From Choanephora cucurbitarum (Eukaryota > Mucoromycota > Mucoromycetes > Mucorales > Choanephoraceae): a stretch of 64,000 nt of DNA. The stretch is taken from NCBI GenBank assembly GCA_025331435.1, contig JAIWNI010000042.1, positions 124,001 through 188,000 on the forward strand, read 5' to 3'. Below the pieces are notes generated by a model. The model made no database searches and was not told where the DNA came from. It worked only from the letters and a program-made list of their open reading frames with translations. The position numbers and the translations under genes were made by a program. Position 1 is the stretch's first letter; the number at the start of each line of letters is the position of its first letter. This document shows, piece by piece, positions 10,559 to 22,870 of the stretch.

Positions 10559-12169
10559 TAAAGAAGCAGTTATTTCTCTTAGGAGCAATACACAAAAGAG
10601 AGAAAATTTACTGCGTTTATACCAAATATACCTTCTAAGCATTAAAAATCATTTTTGTGTTGAATGCATTTAACCAAAAAGTATCTAAGCTAGGCCCTAA
10701 ACTGTTTAAAGAGAGGGCTTGGCAATCTTATGGGGAGGGAGAGGTCAGAGAATGTCTTGGTTGGATTTAAATGAGAGAAGTGAAAAGAAACAAGGTTATA
10801 AACTCCCTTCCGTGCGAGACATGCTTACTGTATATTCCATTTTGTTATGAATGAAGGAAACTAAGTAACAAGACATTGTCAATTCAAGCATAGTTGTAAG
10901 AAAGAAATTAGCTTCTTCTATACACTGTAACTATCTCAACTTATGAAAAAGTACATTAAGTATGGACTCATAGCCTGTTGAACAACTGTTGATCGATAGT
11001 TAAGCTAATACTCTATCTGCTCTCTCTCTCTCTCTATTACTAAAAAGGTCCCACCAAGAATAAAAACAAAATGCAACATCTCTCCTATATCTTGCTGTTG
11101 TTAGATTCAGCATCCTCTACGCATTATTCTATTCTTATCCGTTGTTGAATTCCGTTTTCTGCCTCTTACTTTAGTTTAAGCATAATCATTCTAGTTAGAG
11201 ACATCTTGCTCTGCCTAATACTTATTTCTGTATTCTTGTCATTATCTCATCTCCATTTGATTAGCAGTGTTTTATTAAATCCATTCTTGTTTTTCCTCCT
11301 CAATAAAGCCAACTTATCTTTACCTCATACACTTGACTTTGTTGTTTTGCAAGCCTTCTATCTAAATACATCTTATGATTTATTCTCTGTTTTATTTTTA
11401 TCACTCTATAAGTTCCCTTGAATTACTTTTGTTCATCATATCTTTTCTTTTATCTACTGTTACGCACAGGAATTTTCCTAGTACTCAATTATTTTCTGAC
11501 TTCTTTTCGCTGCTTTGAATCCAACTCTGTATTTCCTAATTGATATTCAACTCATTTGACAGCTCCTCTTGATCTTTTATTACACAACAAATTATTAGAA
11601 TCCTTCTCTAACTTTCCATTCATAATGATTAGAACTTTTGAACATGTATTAATAATCCATTACATGATGACTCATTAACTTGAGTGTTTAAATTATTAGT
11701 TTGGAAGTCCAACATGACTTCTCCTAGAATAGTATATAAACTCTTTAACATTTCTTATCAATAAATTTAACTATTGTCTGTCTTATTTACTTTACACTTG
11801 GTTGTAGTTTGACATATATTCATTACCTAAATCCACTTATTTGATTAGCTCCCTTGATACTTATTACAGATCATTGTATTCTCTTATTACGTCTCTTCTT
11901 TATATTTCTTTACTCTTTCTATCTTACTTTACGGTTCGTTACCTAAACAACGTGGTGCTCATTACATATAACCTTGCTGCCTAATTGCTCCGTTATATCT
12001 CTTTGATTCTCTTTTTACAAGTTATTGCAAAAACTATCCTTTGTCCTGTAACATTAGACAAGTTTGGCAAAAGAAATTGTCCCAAACTCTTAAAAAACTA
12101 ATCTCCCTTAGATAAACGATTCATCATGCGTAGAAACGTCTCACTTTAATTTTAAAAATAACAAAAAGT
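10559..12169. other. Gene-free AT-rich region
   Basis: No supported gene. 10.6-10.7 kb is probably the WASP 3' UTR. 11.0-12.05 kb is strikingly pyrimidine-rich on the plus strand (CT/TTC tracts), which produces a short leucine/serine-rich ORF at 11206-11421 that looks like composition noise. Confidence 0.5.
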
Positions 12170-12242
12170 GATTTCTGCCAGACTCGAACTGGCGACCGTC
12201 TGCGTGTTAAGCAGACGTGATAACCAACTACACCAAGAAACC
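12170..12242 (-). tRNA. tRNA-Val (anticodon AAC)
   Basis: The minus-strand sequence folds as a 73-nt intronless cloverleaf. The acceptor stem is GGTTTCT with AGAAATC and the D-arm starts GTGTAGTTGGTTATCAC. The anticodon stem TCTGC/GCAGA closes loop TTAACAC (anticodon AAC), and the T-arm is GCCAG-TTCGAGT-CTGGC. The internal A-box (TGGTGTAGTTGG) and B-box (AGTTCGAGTCT) are present. A T5 run just downstream on the transcribed strand (12163-12167 in plus coordinates, read as A) fits Pol III termination. Anticodon AAC reads GUU valine codons, and other GUN after A34-to-inosine editing. Confidence 0.95.
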
Positions 12243-13025
12243 TTAATTATTTTATAGTTTTGTAAAAAACTATATTTATTTTGCTGTATGTAAGTCACGT
12301 GACTTTGGGTTATATTTCGTAGTCTCCCGGTCATGGGAATTGAGTAAAATAAAGTTCAATGCAGATATGCAGAAATGAAACGGTAGCAACTTTTAGTTTC
12401 AGATTAGTTTTCAGACATTAATTGTTTTTTGAATATGTTGATTTGGGAGGTCTATACATCGTAAGTAGAATAAACATAAAGAACTGTAAGAGAGATGCGA
12501 TATATCGTAAAGTACATATATCATGTAATTTTCATCATATCTGAAATAAGAAACAGATCTTATTCTGTGTTACCATACTCAATTTGTATTGTCATTCAAT
12601 CCCTGTACTGAATAAAACCCTCTCTCTAATCTTGTTTAATTCTCCTGACTTAACAGCTAAATTTATGAAGTGTCCAAAAATAGTCGGAAGATTGAAATCA
12701 GACAAAGAATTACTGCTTTATTGTAGATGCGGAAGGTCTTTTGTATACTACATTAGTTTGTCTCAGATATCATTCATTCCTGTCTATACAAGCAAGTAGT
12801 TTTTGGAAAATTAAAGTGATTCGTCTGTATCTTTTGTAAGTACACGCGCTGGTAGCAGATATCATTCAGTGTTTGAATGATCGTTTAGCACGTTTATTTG
12901 TGTGTAGTTCCAAGCTAGTTGCCAGTGGCGTTTTTCATCTGTATTAAAGTAGCAAATTCGTAGTTCAATATGCCATGTTGTATAGATGATTCAACAGGAG
13001 ATACTCGTTCAATAAACTGGTTTCA
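12243..13025. other. Gene-free region between tRNA and palindrome
   Basis: No supported gene; short ORFs only. The segment 12971-12995 (ATGTTGTATAG...) recurs in similar form at about 13320, on the other side of the palindrome. The imperfect symmetry of the palindrome flanks begins at about 12985. Confidence 0.4.
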
Positions 13026-13119
13026 TCATTAGTATAAATAGAGATAGAAAATACATATTAAATAAAGAAAAGCTTTTCTTTATTTAATATGTATTTTCTA
13101 TCTCTATTTATACTAATGA
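13026..13119. repeat. 94-bp perfect palindrome (two 47-bp arms, no spacer)
   Basis: Reading outward from the centre between 13072 and 13073 (AAAAG|CTTTT), every base pairs with its mirror for 47 positions each way, ending at 13026 and 13119. There is no loop. Beyond the perfect part, weaker symmetry continues (ATACTCG near 12999 matches its complement near 13138). No ORF overlaps it. Its nature is unknown: it could be a foldback/MITE remnant or the junction of an inverted duplication. Confidence 0.97.
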
Positions 13120-13657
13120 CGGGTCCAATCTATTAACCGAGTATTTCTCATACGATTCATTACGTTGTACTTTTTTTTGTTTCACTTAGAATGTCTAGAA
13201 CTGACGGATGAACCTTTCCATATATGTTAATGCCGTGATTAATCTGACTTTATGAATCGTTTCTGTTCCCTATATGGAATGTATACAACATTTAAAACAA
13301 AAATAAAGAGTCAAATGAATATGTTGTATAGGTGGATGTTTCATCAAAAGCAATAATCCAAAAAATAAAACCAGCAAAGTACAACTAACACCCGACTAAG
13401 TTTATTAAATGAAAAATGAGCAACCTTTCTCTGGTTAACAAAATGTGCCTCTATTTGTATTTTCCGATTTGGTGATGGGAAAAGACCTGGCCCATGATGC
13501 ACAATGTCTGATCTTCAGCCACATCTTGTACTATCTATCTCTGAGCAGTTATTTATAGCAAGCCAACTTTATAACTCTTGTATTGCTTTACAAACAAAAC
13601 AATATCATTATTCCTTTTGTAGAGATAATGGATTATATGTCAACAATAAAAGAAAAG

Positions 13658-15110
13658 ACAAGTGAGTACTTTGATAGTCCTTTTATTCTGTTATAGTTGA
13701 ATAAATTTTCTAAACTAAATCTTAAGCTGATTTATATACTTTTTCTGAAGTCGGTGTCTGCTAAGTTGTGAATTGATTTTACTAATCCATATTCTCATCA
13801 AATAGTAGGGAAGAAGCCTTTATATTACGGTTGAAGTCTTCTTTCTGCGTTATACCATTGTCCTGGATTTTTACCGTTCCTGAATACTCTGGTATTAGGA
13901 CTTTGAATTTGGGATGGCTTGATTTGGAGCTTGTGTAATTTTCTCTGCTCTTTTATTATGAGTAAGCATTTAATGCTTCCCTTATGTATACTACCATTTC
14001 TGTATCTGCTTCCTGATCTTATATGGTGTAATCACCACACCTTTTAGTACAGAAAAGACCTTAGGTAACATCACTTTGAGGTAAACCACATGACATCTTG
14101 AATTCAGGAGTAATACTAAACTTCCTGCCAAATAAGCAGTGATGACTTGACTATTAAATGAAACACTCAAATGTATTGCTCTCTAAAATGTTTACTCACT
14201 TTCCGAGTATAGATAGAAGAAAATAACGTATATTTCTGTTGTTTTATATAACAGAGTATTTTGATAACCCTTTTGTTCTAGTCGAATAATATTTCAGAAC
14301 TAAATTCTGAGCTGGTTTAGAAGCTTTTCTATAGTCTGTGTTCACCAAGTTGTAAATTGATTTTACAAAACCATATTCTAATTAAATGACATGGAAAGAT
14401 TCTTTATTATTACGGTTGAAGTCTTATTTTTTTGCTATACCATCGTCCTGTGTTTTTACCGCTTTTGGATACACTGGTATCAGGACTCTAAATTTAGCAT
14501 GGCTAGATTGACGCTTGTGTAATATTCTCAATCTTTTTATTATTGTGATGTTTTGAAAGAGATATAAAGAAAAGATAGACAAAAGATAATAGAAGCATAG
14601 AGAGTGAGTATAGTGAGACTGTTTTTAACTGTTTATTACTTCGAAAAAAGGTTTCAGAACTAAAGTCCTCTAACAACAATTATTTATATGCTTTCAATAA
14701 AGACTTTGATGTACTCACATATTATGAAGTTAGTACCACATTAGTGTATTACTGTTACTTGTAACTTTGATTGTTATCATCATTCCTTATCCCGAGGACT
14801 TAGGCTACTGAATGGTGTGATACCATTTCTTGAGTCTAGTTCTTTGGGTTGAACCTTATTGACTTCAGTTGGATTCTTTTATTTAGTAAGAATATAGATC
14901 TTTTACTTTATTTCTGATGTTATATCTGTCATGAGTTGTTTGGTCTTTCTTGTAGCCTTGTTGTCATTGCTGAGACTAGATGTGCTCATATTACCTCAAT
15001 TATGAATAAGCATTCAATGCTTCTTTTGTGAGTCCTATCAGTTTTGCATCTGATTTAAGATTTTTATGATATGATCACCACAGTCCTGACACGATTTCTT
15101 GATGTAGCGG
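13658..15110. repeat. Family of diverged direct repeats (three partial copies)
   Basis: A segment starting at about 13658 (GTGAGTACTTTGATAG...) and running to about 13965 recurs with many substitutions at about 14253-14550. Shared anchors include GTAAATTGATTTTAC versus GTGAATTGATTTTAC, TTACGGTTGAAGTCTT, GTTTTTACCG and GCTTGTGTAAT. The continuation of the first copy (about 13958-14040, AGTAAGCATTTAATGCTTC...AATCACCACA) recurs at about 15002-15085 (AATAAGCATTCAATGCTTC...GATCACCACA). A TTTCAGAACTAAA word also links the second copy to about 14652. No conserved ORF runs through the copies. These are probably old non-coding repeats or transposon pieces. Confidence 0.7.
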
Positions 15111-16200
15111 TTTGATCTCTGATTTGTTCTGGACTAGACATTTTGAGTGTGGCACGATTACTATTCAGTGTATTGAATATCTCTTTAGTTACTCTTGAAG
15201 AGGATGTACTTTATATAGTAGTATTCTACTAGTTCTAGAAAGGCATATTTTGGTGAACTTTGATAATACATGAATCTATCAATACTTTGTATGAGGCAGT
15301 TCGTTACATCACATACCCTTTCCGCAAATATATATACTCATATTCATCGCCAGATGTTCAAATTAACACTAACAGGTGTCTAGTTCATGGCTTGGTATAA
15401 TGACCACCTTTTATTGCATAAACAATGTTCCCCATGTAAACATCCGATGACTCCGTACGTAATGTCGTTCATTACACAGAGATCCTCACCGCTTTCTGTC
15501 TCAATAACCTCACTTACCTCATAAGCGACAAATACAAAAAAAAATTGATCATTCACAAGAAAGTGAGTTGGCTGGTAGTTCTCATTAATGCTGGAAGTGG
15601 TTTTTATGTTGGAGATTACTCCAAATATAACCTCATGTAACAACTTGCTAAACTAAACCACTCCAAGCTTGCCGAATTCATAACTACTTCGTTTGTTTGC
15701 AAAAAGAGTCATTTCATTCTGCTTTCTAAAGCTTACGTGATGTAAAAGTGTTTTTGAATTGAAATCACTAAGATGTACTGCACTTTGTTGACTCATCGGT
15801 AGGTGTTTAACTTAATTGTGAGCGTGTACCTTTTTTTTTTTTAAAACAAAAGCTAATTCTTGGTACACGGATTAAGAGCTCCAAAAGCAAAAAAATAATA
15901 AGGCGGCTGACAATAAAATACTTTTTATAGACAATATTTTACAGCTTGATTGATTTTTGATCTATTATAATCAGATAGCATAAAGAGAACATGAAGAGAG
16001 TATAGATGAATGAGGTTTTAGGAAATGAATTTGGGCATAAGCGCATTAGGATATAAAAATTGTAAGTGATTATGATCCCAAATTGACTGAGGAAAGGCAA
16101 ACTTCTTGAGTCTTCCAGTAGGCGCACAGTCAAAATCGACATAATAAAAATACGAGAAGACGCAGAGGAGAAATGTAACCTTGTTTGTCATATTGATCTA
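15111..16200. other. Gene-free region
   Basis: Only short ORFs with no recognisable domain. The minus-strand 87-codon ORF at 15380-15643 has a Cys/His cluster (GCLHGEHCLC) but cannot be assigned. Poly-T at 15830-15842. Confidence 0.4.
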
Positions 16201-16669
16201 ATGCTCTTTTCGAACCGAATTGAAACCCTTCTGCCCTATTTGAGATTTGGTTACCCTACGGGCATAGTTGTTAGAATAGACGCCAGCCCAGTGTTCCATT
16301 TCGCCTTCCTTCAAAAGGCTAAGCAACAAAAGAATTATTTCAACTTCTGACGAAAAAGTAACTATATCTGCTTAAATACCTCGAAGATAATCCAAAGCGA
16401 TAAAGTCACTCGATGTGAAACGTCCTTCAACTCGGACAATGTCTTCAAAGTTTGAAAGAGTTTTAGAAAATCCTCAGCAAGATAAGAACGCCACTTATCT
16501 CGATCTCTATAGTATTCCGCAAGTATTAAGAACAAAGGAGATGCTGAATTTTAGGCAAGGAAACTTCAGTTACATTTCGAAATGCTTATTCGCTATTTGT
16601 AGCAACTACAGAGGAAAGATTGTACTTGCTACCTCTGGATCAAGCGTCTTCTCTTAATCCTTCAAAAAC

Positions 16670-17650
16670 TCAGGTATAAATAGCCTCAGTTTGGGAGCTA
16701 ATAAAGTCAGCAGCAACAGCAAGCTTGTCAAGCTTGTTTCCTTTCCTGATTAAAGAAACGTGGCTTGTGCCGATAATGTTGGTCAAAGACATTCTATGAG
16801 CATTTGTCTTATAGGTTGCATCAATGGTCAAAGTCTCGGGCCACATTTTTGTTTCTTTGACTGCCCTTTCGGAGGTAAAGAGCAAGCTGCAAACTTCATT
16901 TCGAGCTTTAGCTTGAATTCGTACAACATATCCAAGATTCTCAAGTTCTATAATCAAAGAATACGTTTCTTTGCCGTCTTGGCTTTTGAGAAACAACACT
17001 TGAATGCTAGAATGTCTTTGACTAAAATGTTTTTGGCATTTGAGGATTTGAGAGTTAAATTTGAAATAGAATGAGTTTTGATTGTGATATGATCTAGTCA
17101 AATGCTAAATGCTTCTATCAAACTAGAGGCCGGATTGTTATGATCGCTTGGTTAAATGGAGTAGATGCGACTCATAATTTCAGGCAATTGCTTATAATAG
17201 ATAGCATAGGTGATTATATCACTAGTAGCTGGATAAGTATGATTCACTTCAGTGGCCTCAGCAATGAAGTTGAATACCTTGATAAAAGCAGAGCATATCG
17301 CCTTTTAGAAGGACTTTTCAAATTTCTCTTTTACTTCCTTAACTAATGAGGCATCATCCACAATGATGCCGATAGTTTCTACTTCTTCATTTTCGGAATT
17401 CACAACTAACTTATTGTAATTTTTAGATTCTCTTTCGAGCTTAAAACTATCATAGTTGCTATAGAATGAAAGTCACCTTACTTCGGATGGGAGTCCTTGA
17501 CAGAAAAGACGACGTAAAACTACTTTCCAAAACCAAAACAGATTCCTTCGCTTGTTCTTGACTTTCAAACTGCCTGTTGAATGAAAATGTCAACACAGAC
17601 TTCTTTTGAGTTCAGAAAATATTTTAATGATGCCGATCATTGAATGAATT
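16670..17650 (-). pseudogene. Decayed MULE/FAR1-type DNA transposase
   Basis: The minus-strand ORF 17101-16670 contains PETLTIDATYKTNAHRMSL, then LTNIIGTSHVS and FISSQTEAIY. This matches the start of the MULE transposase core, where the first catalytic Asp lies in the DATYKTN box and SxxTExSY follows. Further upstream on the same strand (about 17580-17480) a broken frame reads RQFESQEQAKESVL, like the FAR1-type N-terminus preceding MULE domains. Around 17400 another fragment reads EEVETIGIIVDDASLVKEVK. Frames are interrupted by stops and shifts and no complete catalytic triad can be read, so it is inactive. The rest of the catalytic core, expected toward 16.2 kb, was not found. Confidence 0.72.
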
Positions 17651-18450
17651 TTAAAGTTAAGCGAAGGCTTGTGAACCTTTCAGTCTTAAAAAATAAAAGA
17701 TAAAGCCAGCAATTCGACGCTTCAATGATTGTTCATACTCTAATGGATTGGAACTCAAGCTGATTAGAGATCTTTTGATATTAACGAAATGAGTTTTTTT
17801 AATAGATCTTCTTATTCGAGGAAAATTTACTAATAATCTTGCGGATGTTCTAAATTGGTTGATTTGAAAGTTGACATCAATTTTTGATGTTCGAACTGAT
17901 AACTAGTTTTGTAGTAAAATACAGCCTTTTACAATCCTCATCTTTTTACAACAAAAAAGTCAAATATTTTGACTTGTATGCATAGTTAATAATAGTCAAC
18001 AGTAACAAGATGAATTATATTTCAGATTTAAAATGTATTATTCTCAGCTGCCAAAAAGCACTGGCGTTTCATTTTGCTTTTAGAGTTCTTAGTCCGTGTA
18101 TATTGTACCAAGAATTAGTCATTTTATATAAAAAGTTTTGCAACTAGTGTTTTTGCTTTTCTCTCTAAATCAAACATCCATGCTTTTGCAAGTAAAGAAG
18201 AAGGCAGTTATATACTGTTATTCGATTGAGTCTTGTATCTTGGCGAATTTGATAAGCACTTGACTTTTCAAAGAGATAATAGTCTCGTACCAATTAGGTT
18301 GAATCAGACCTTCTTTCTTTTGTTATTCAACAATTGTGGCTTAAATCTTTGCTCATTTGCATTGTATCTAAACGGAAGGTTGTAATCTACTTCAATTAGT
18401 TGTTTATGCGTGGAAGTGCTATTTCCTATCACACTTGCCGCTATTTGGAA
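17651..18450. other. Gene-free AT-rich region left of the LINE
   Basis: No supported gene or RNA. Stop-rich in all frames, probably transposon flank. Confidence 0.4.
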
Positions 18451-18628
18451 CAAAAACCCGCAATCCGGAAAAATCCTTTCTCTCTTATTATTAACCCTCA
18501 GTTCTCATTGTTCCAAAGCATTTATCCTTTGATTCCGCACATTTTGGAACCACTGATAACGGCATCACCTTGATTTCGACATTGAACCTTCATCTACAAA
18601 GAACCTATCATCAGAATCAGCTCAAACT

Positions 18629-19516
18629 TTGCAAGAACTTTCTTTCATTGTATCTAACTCTATTGTTAAAGTTTCAACTCTCTCCGGTAAGCGCTTGCAT
18701 AGTTCACTTTCGCCACCCTTGATCCCTGCAGACATACTACGTACCGTACCAAGATCTCCAGTTAGTGGCATCAGCAACTCTTCGAGACCAATTCATCACG
18801 AGCTTGACAAAGACGCTGTTCTTGACTTTGGTGTCTCTGTTGCCCCTTCCTTCTTGGCTATGGACTCTCTTCCTGAGGTAAATAGTGCTCCATTGCTCTC
18901 TTCGGTTTCTCCTTCTTCTTCCGCTCCTTCTGCTTGGTTTACTGCCTTTCAGGCCAAGTTTAAACAGTATGAAGAGCGTTGTTCACAACTGGGGTCAGTG
19001 GTTGCTCCTGCTCCTACGCCTGGTGAGGCCTATGGTAAGAGCAACAAGTTGGTCTCCTTTTCTGCTGCTGCTGCTCAGGCCAAGCCTAAGGTCAAGATCA
19101 CCTACCGTCATTGTAAGGCGGCTGCCCGTATCTTTGTTGTCTCTGCCCCTCCTGTTGGTAGTCCTGTAGACGGACCTCTTTTTGAATATGTATACTTGCC
19201 CAATAAGTACCGTGCTCATCTCTCTGTCTTTCGTCAGAAGCTACGTCTGATTGGATTGGATAACAGCCGCGTACTTGATGTGCACTATTCAGCCCTTGAT
19301 GTCATAGCTTTGTTGATTCATACCGCTTACAAGGAGGGTCTTCTCAAGGTAATGAACAAGTACTCTCTCCCAATTTTGACTGACTTCAATCCTTTCTCCG
19401 GTGCGCTTAATGCTAAATCCCGTGAGTTACAACAAGCTCGTCTTATTCGCGCTCTTGGATATATCCGTGAGCAAAACCGTCGATTGGTAGCCTACGACTT
19501 TGTTTGTCAAGGTTAG
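18629..19516 (+). CDS. LINE ORF1-like protein
   Basis: 295-codon ORF (start approximate). The first third is Ser/Pro-rich; the middle has AWFTAFQAKFKQYEERCSQL, a possible short helix. The C-terminal half is basic, with KVKITYRHCKAAARIFVV and LIRALGYIREQNRRLVAYDF. It sits immediately upstream of the endonuclease/RT reading frame in the same orientation, the place of ORF1 in LINEs, where it acts as an RNA-binding gag-like protein. I do not recognise a named domain. This is the only long intact frame in the element. Confidence 0.7.
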   Translation: MQELSFIVSNSIVKVSTLSGKRLHSSLSPPLIPADILRTVPRSPVSGISNSSRPIHHELDKDAVLDFGVSVAPSFLAMDSLPEVNSAPLLSSVSPSSSAPSAWFTAFQAKFKQYEERCSQLGSVVAPAPTPGEAYGKSNKLVSFSAAAAQAKPKVKITYRHCKAAARIFVVSAPPVGSPVDGPLFEYVYLPNKYRAHLSVFRQKLRLIGLDNSRVLDVHYSALDVIALLIHTAYKEGLLKVMNKYSLPILTDFNPFSGALNAKSRELQQARLIRALGYIREQNRRLVAYDFVCQG

Positions 19517-19624
19517 CTCTCCCTCTTCAGCTACTGGTATAGACTCTGAGCCTTCTTCTGACATGAATATTTCCTTGACTGGTGTCGATGAACCGGCCTC
19601 ATTGTCTTAACGAGTGCCCATCCT

Positions 19625-22600
19625 ATGACCCCTTTCTCTCCTTCTACCTATGAACTCTCTATGACTATATGGAATGCTAATAGTATTGCTCGTCAAGCCA
19701 TTAGCACTGTTACCGACTATCTTTATGACTACTCCCTTATCTTTATCACCAAGACTTGGCTTCTTCCTTCTCTTTGCTTTCCCACCTCTTGGCAACAATA
19801 CCATACCTATGGCCAGCCTGTTGCTGATTCCTTCCGTGGCAAGATGGGTATCTCTCTACTAGTGAACCCCACTTGTACGTATCCGGCTACTCCACTCCTT
19901 ATGTCTTTTCCTGCCAAGTCTTTACCTTTCTCAATCATTGTGTCTATGCCCCTTCTTCCTTGTCCCATGATGAGTTCATGTCTCTCCTTCTGTCTCTCCC
20001 TTCTTGCACCCATGTCTCTCAGATCAACGCGTTCATCTGTGGCGATTTGAATGCACGTAGTGTTCCTCTTTTTGGTGACTCTCGAAGCAACACTCGTGGT
20101 ACTCAATTGTCTGAGTAGATAGAAGAAGCTGGTATTTTCTGTTGGGACTCTTTCCTAGCAAAAAGTGTTCACACCTTATTTTCTCCCGGCCGCATGGAAA
20201 GTGCTCAACTTGGGCATTCTAGCTGGAGTAGTGTGATTGATCTCTTCATCAACTTTGATGATTTGGTTGATCCCTCTCTGATTGTCGGTGGTGCTGGTCT
20301 TGGATTTGATTATGTTCTTGTCTCTTTGTTTTGTTCTCTTTCTTCTCTGCCTCCTGCACCTGCTGCTCATCCGCGTCTTTTATGGAAACTGTCTTGTTTG
20401 GATGACCACAAGAGCACAGAACTTCACAAGTCTCTTTTTAGGTTGCATAGCGTGCCTATCAAAAATGCGCTCTTGACAGAAGTTAAGTATTCGATTAACA
20501 AAGCCTTGGGGCATCATAGCAATCGTACCTCTACTCGCGCACCTCTTCCAACTGAAGGGTCTATCTCTAATGCTGACTCTCTTGCTAGAAGACTCACTGA
20601 CAACATCCACCGTTGCCTTGATGAGTCTGTTGTTCGCAAACAGCCACAACCTCCTGGTGACACCTAGTTCTAAAATAGCTCTCTTCTAGTCCCTTCTCTG
20701 ACACGATTGCCTTTATCAAACGGTTTTGACGTAGCCACACTGCCTCTTCTGAGTTTTTGCATCCCAAGGGCCCTACTGTTGCTGCTACGGTGATGTCAAA
20801 TCATCTTCGGTCTGTCTTTGCTGGTGATCACTTGCCCTCTCTCCGCCCCACTGCTCCCCCTTTGCCTTCCGGTCCTTGTGTCTTTGTTGATACTGCTAAG
20901 TATCTTCAGTCACTATTTGTTCTTGATCTGTCTGTCTCGCTTCCTGTTGGTAATGCTGGTGCTGCTATTACTTTTCCTGACGATGGGTGTCCTTTAATGA
21001 TTTAGTTAATATCCAATACCATTCGGAAAAAGCTCTCTCGTCGAAAGGCCCCTGGTGTTGACCATCTGCGTACTGAAATGCTTCTGCCCCTTGTGGATGA
21101 TCTGTCTTCTCTCTTTGTCTTATTCATCTCTCTCTGCTGGTTCTGGTCCCGGATGTCGCGTAATTGGTGTACTGCACAGGTGGCGCCTGTTCACAAGAAG
21201 GATGATCCTCTCCATGCTACCAAATATCGGCCCATCAGCTTGACTTCGGTCATGCGCAAGTTGCTGGAGTTGTGCGTGTACCCTGAGCTCTTGGATTCTG
21301 ATCCTTCGCTGGATATTGTGCAAGGTGGCTTTCGGGCTAATCGTGGTACCTTGGTTCAAGCCCTGTCTCTACATGAGCTGTGTCGTCAGCATACTGATGG
21401 CCACTTTGGTGAACCCCCTGTCCTCTGTTTCTTGGATATCAAGCAAGCCTATGATAGTATTGACCGCAACATCATTTGGCGCACTCTAGAGACCTATGTC
21501 TCTGAACCTCTTCTTGGCCTGCTGCGTTGTCTTTTTGACAATGTGCAAGTTGAAGTCCTGGTGTCTGGAGCTCGCTCCCCTTCTTTCTGGCCTGGTACTG
21601 GTGTCTTGCAAGGCTCCATTCTGTCTCTTTACTTGTACTTTGTGTACATTAACTCGCTCCCTGCAGTACTTCGGTCCATCTCGATGCCTCGATCACGCGT
21701 GTTTGGATCCATGCCTCAACGTCAGTATGATGAACTCTGGAATAACTCATTGCTTTATGCTGACGATGTCGTCTTGATTAGTACCGTTGAAACTACGTTT
21801 CGCTTACTCAAGAAAGCTGAAGAACACTCTCTGTCTCTTGGATACTGCTGGAATCCGGCCAAGTGTGTGGCGGCGAATCCGCCGTTGTATACTGGTCGCG
21901 TATCTCCTCTGCGCCTATATGGTATTGCTCTCCCTGTTGCCGAGTCCTTTGAATATTTGGGCTTGCCCTTCAATAGTAAGGCTCAACTGGATGTTATTCT
22001 TCTGGTCAAGCGTAATGCTCGTTCCGCCATGATGGCTATGCGCTCTGGTTTCAACCCCTGGGTGTGCACTCAACTGGCTTTTTTCGTCTGACCTCTGCTC
22101 GGCTCTATGCCACCTTCATCCGGCCAAAGCTTGAGTATGGTTTTGCTGTCTCTTCTCTCTTGGTCCATGACCTTAAGGTCGTTGGGCGTGCTCAGGATCT
22201 GTATCTTCGTCTTGCTTTTGGTGGCCACTCCAAGGCTTCTACAGTGGTGTTTAGGCATCTAACCCACTTGCCATTTATGAAGGAACGTGTTGCGATTCTT
22301 GGGTTTAAGATGTTGGTTCGAATGCAGCAGCTGCCGTCTGACACCTTGCTCGCGGTGGTGCTTGCCCACATTGCCTCTGTTCCTGTTGTTCCTCGTTTTC
22401 GTTGTCCCAAATTGTTGCAGAACAACTCTATCTGGAAACTGGTCTGCTCCTCTTCTGTCCCCTCTTCTGTGTCTCGCTTCTCGTCCCTACAGCAGTGGAA
22501 TGCTACCTTTGGTGGTAATCCCAAGCCTGTCATTAGGCGGTATAGGCGTTCCTAACTGGCTGGTCATTTGATCAAACCCGATGGTCTGGTTCTCTTGCGT

Positions 22601-22870
22601 GCTTGTCGTCCAGTTCTGGGTGTTGACTTCATTCTCTAGTTGCCGATGACAGTGTGAGAGCGTAGTCGTCTTCTTCGTTGGAAGATGGAATGGTTGCCTG
22701 CTCGTCCTGTTTCTTGTCGCTATGGTCATCCTCAAGCCTTTCGTAACCACCTGCTCTCTTGTCTCTTTGTTGCCTCCCGTCTTGATTTTGTGCTGAATCA
22801 GCTTCCCTTGCTTTCTTCTCCTCCGGCGCCCAATGACCAACGTCATTCTGTCTCTCTTTTGCGCTGATCC
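19625..22870 (+). pseudogene. LINE ORF2 (endonuclease + reverse transcriptase), broken
   Basis: The endonuclease part starts MTIWNANSI, with LIFITKTWL, then in another frame HCVYAPSS and FICGDLNARSVPLFGD (the GDxNA motif of APE-like nucleases). The reverse transcriptase shows RKAPGVDHL, APVHKKDDP...YRPISLTS, the motif A aspartate in CFLDIKQAYDSI, motif B GVLQGSILSLYL and motif C LLYADDVVL. After the RT comes RLYATFIRPKLEYG and finally a CCHC-like tail. Breaks seen: a shift in the endonuclease (about 19.87 kb), a stop at 20115, a shift before 20757, an in-frame TAG at 21003, a shift at about 22065-22090, and stops beyond 22555. It cannot encode a full-length product. Confidence 0.88.
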
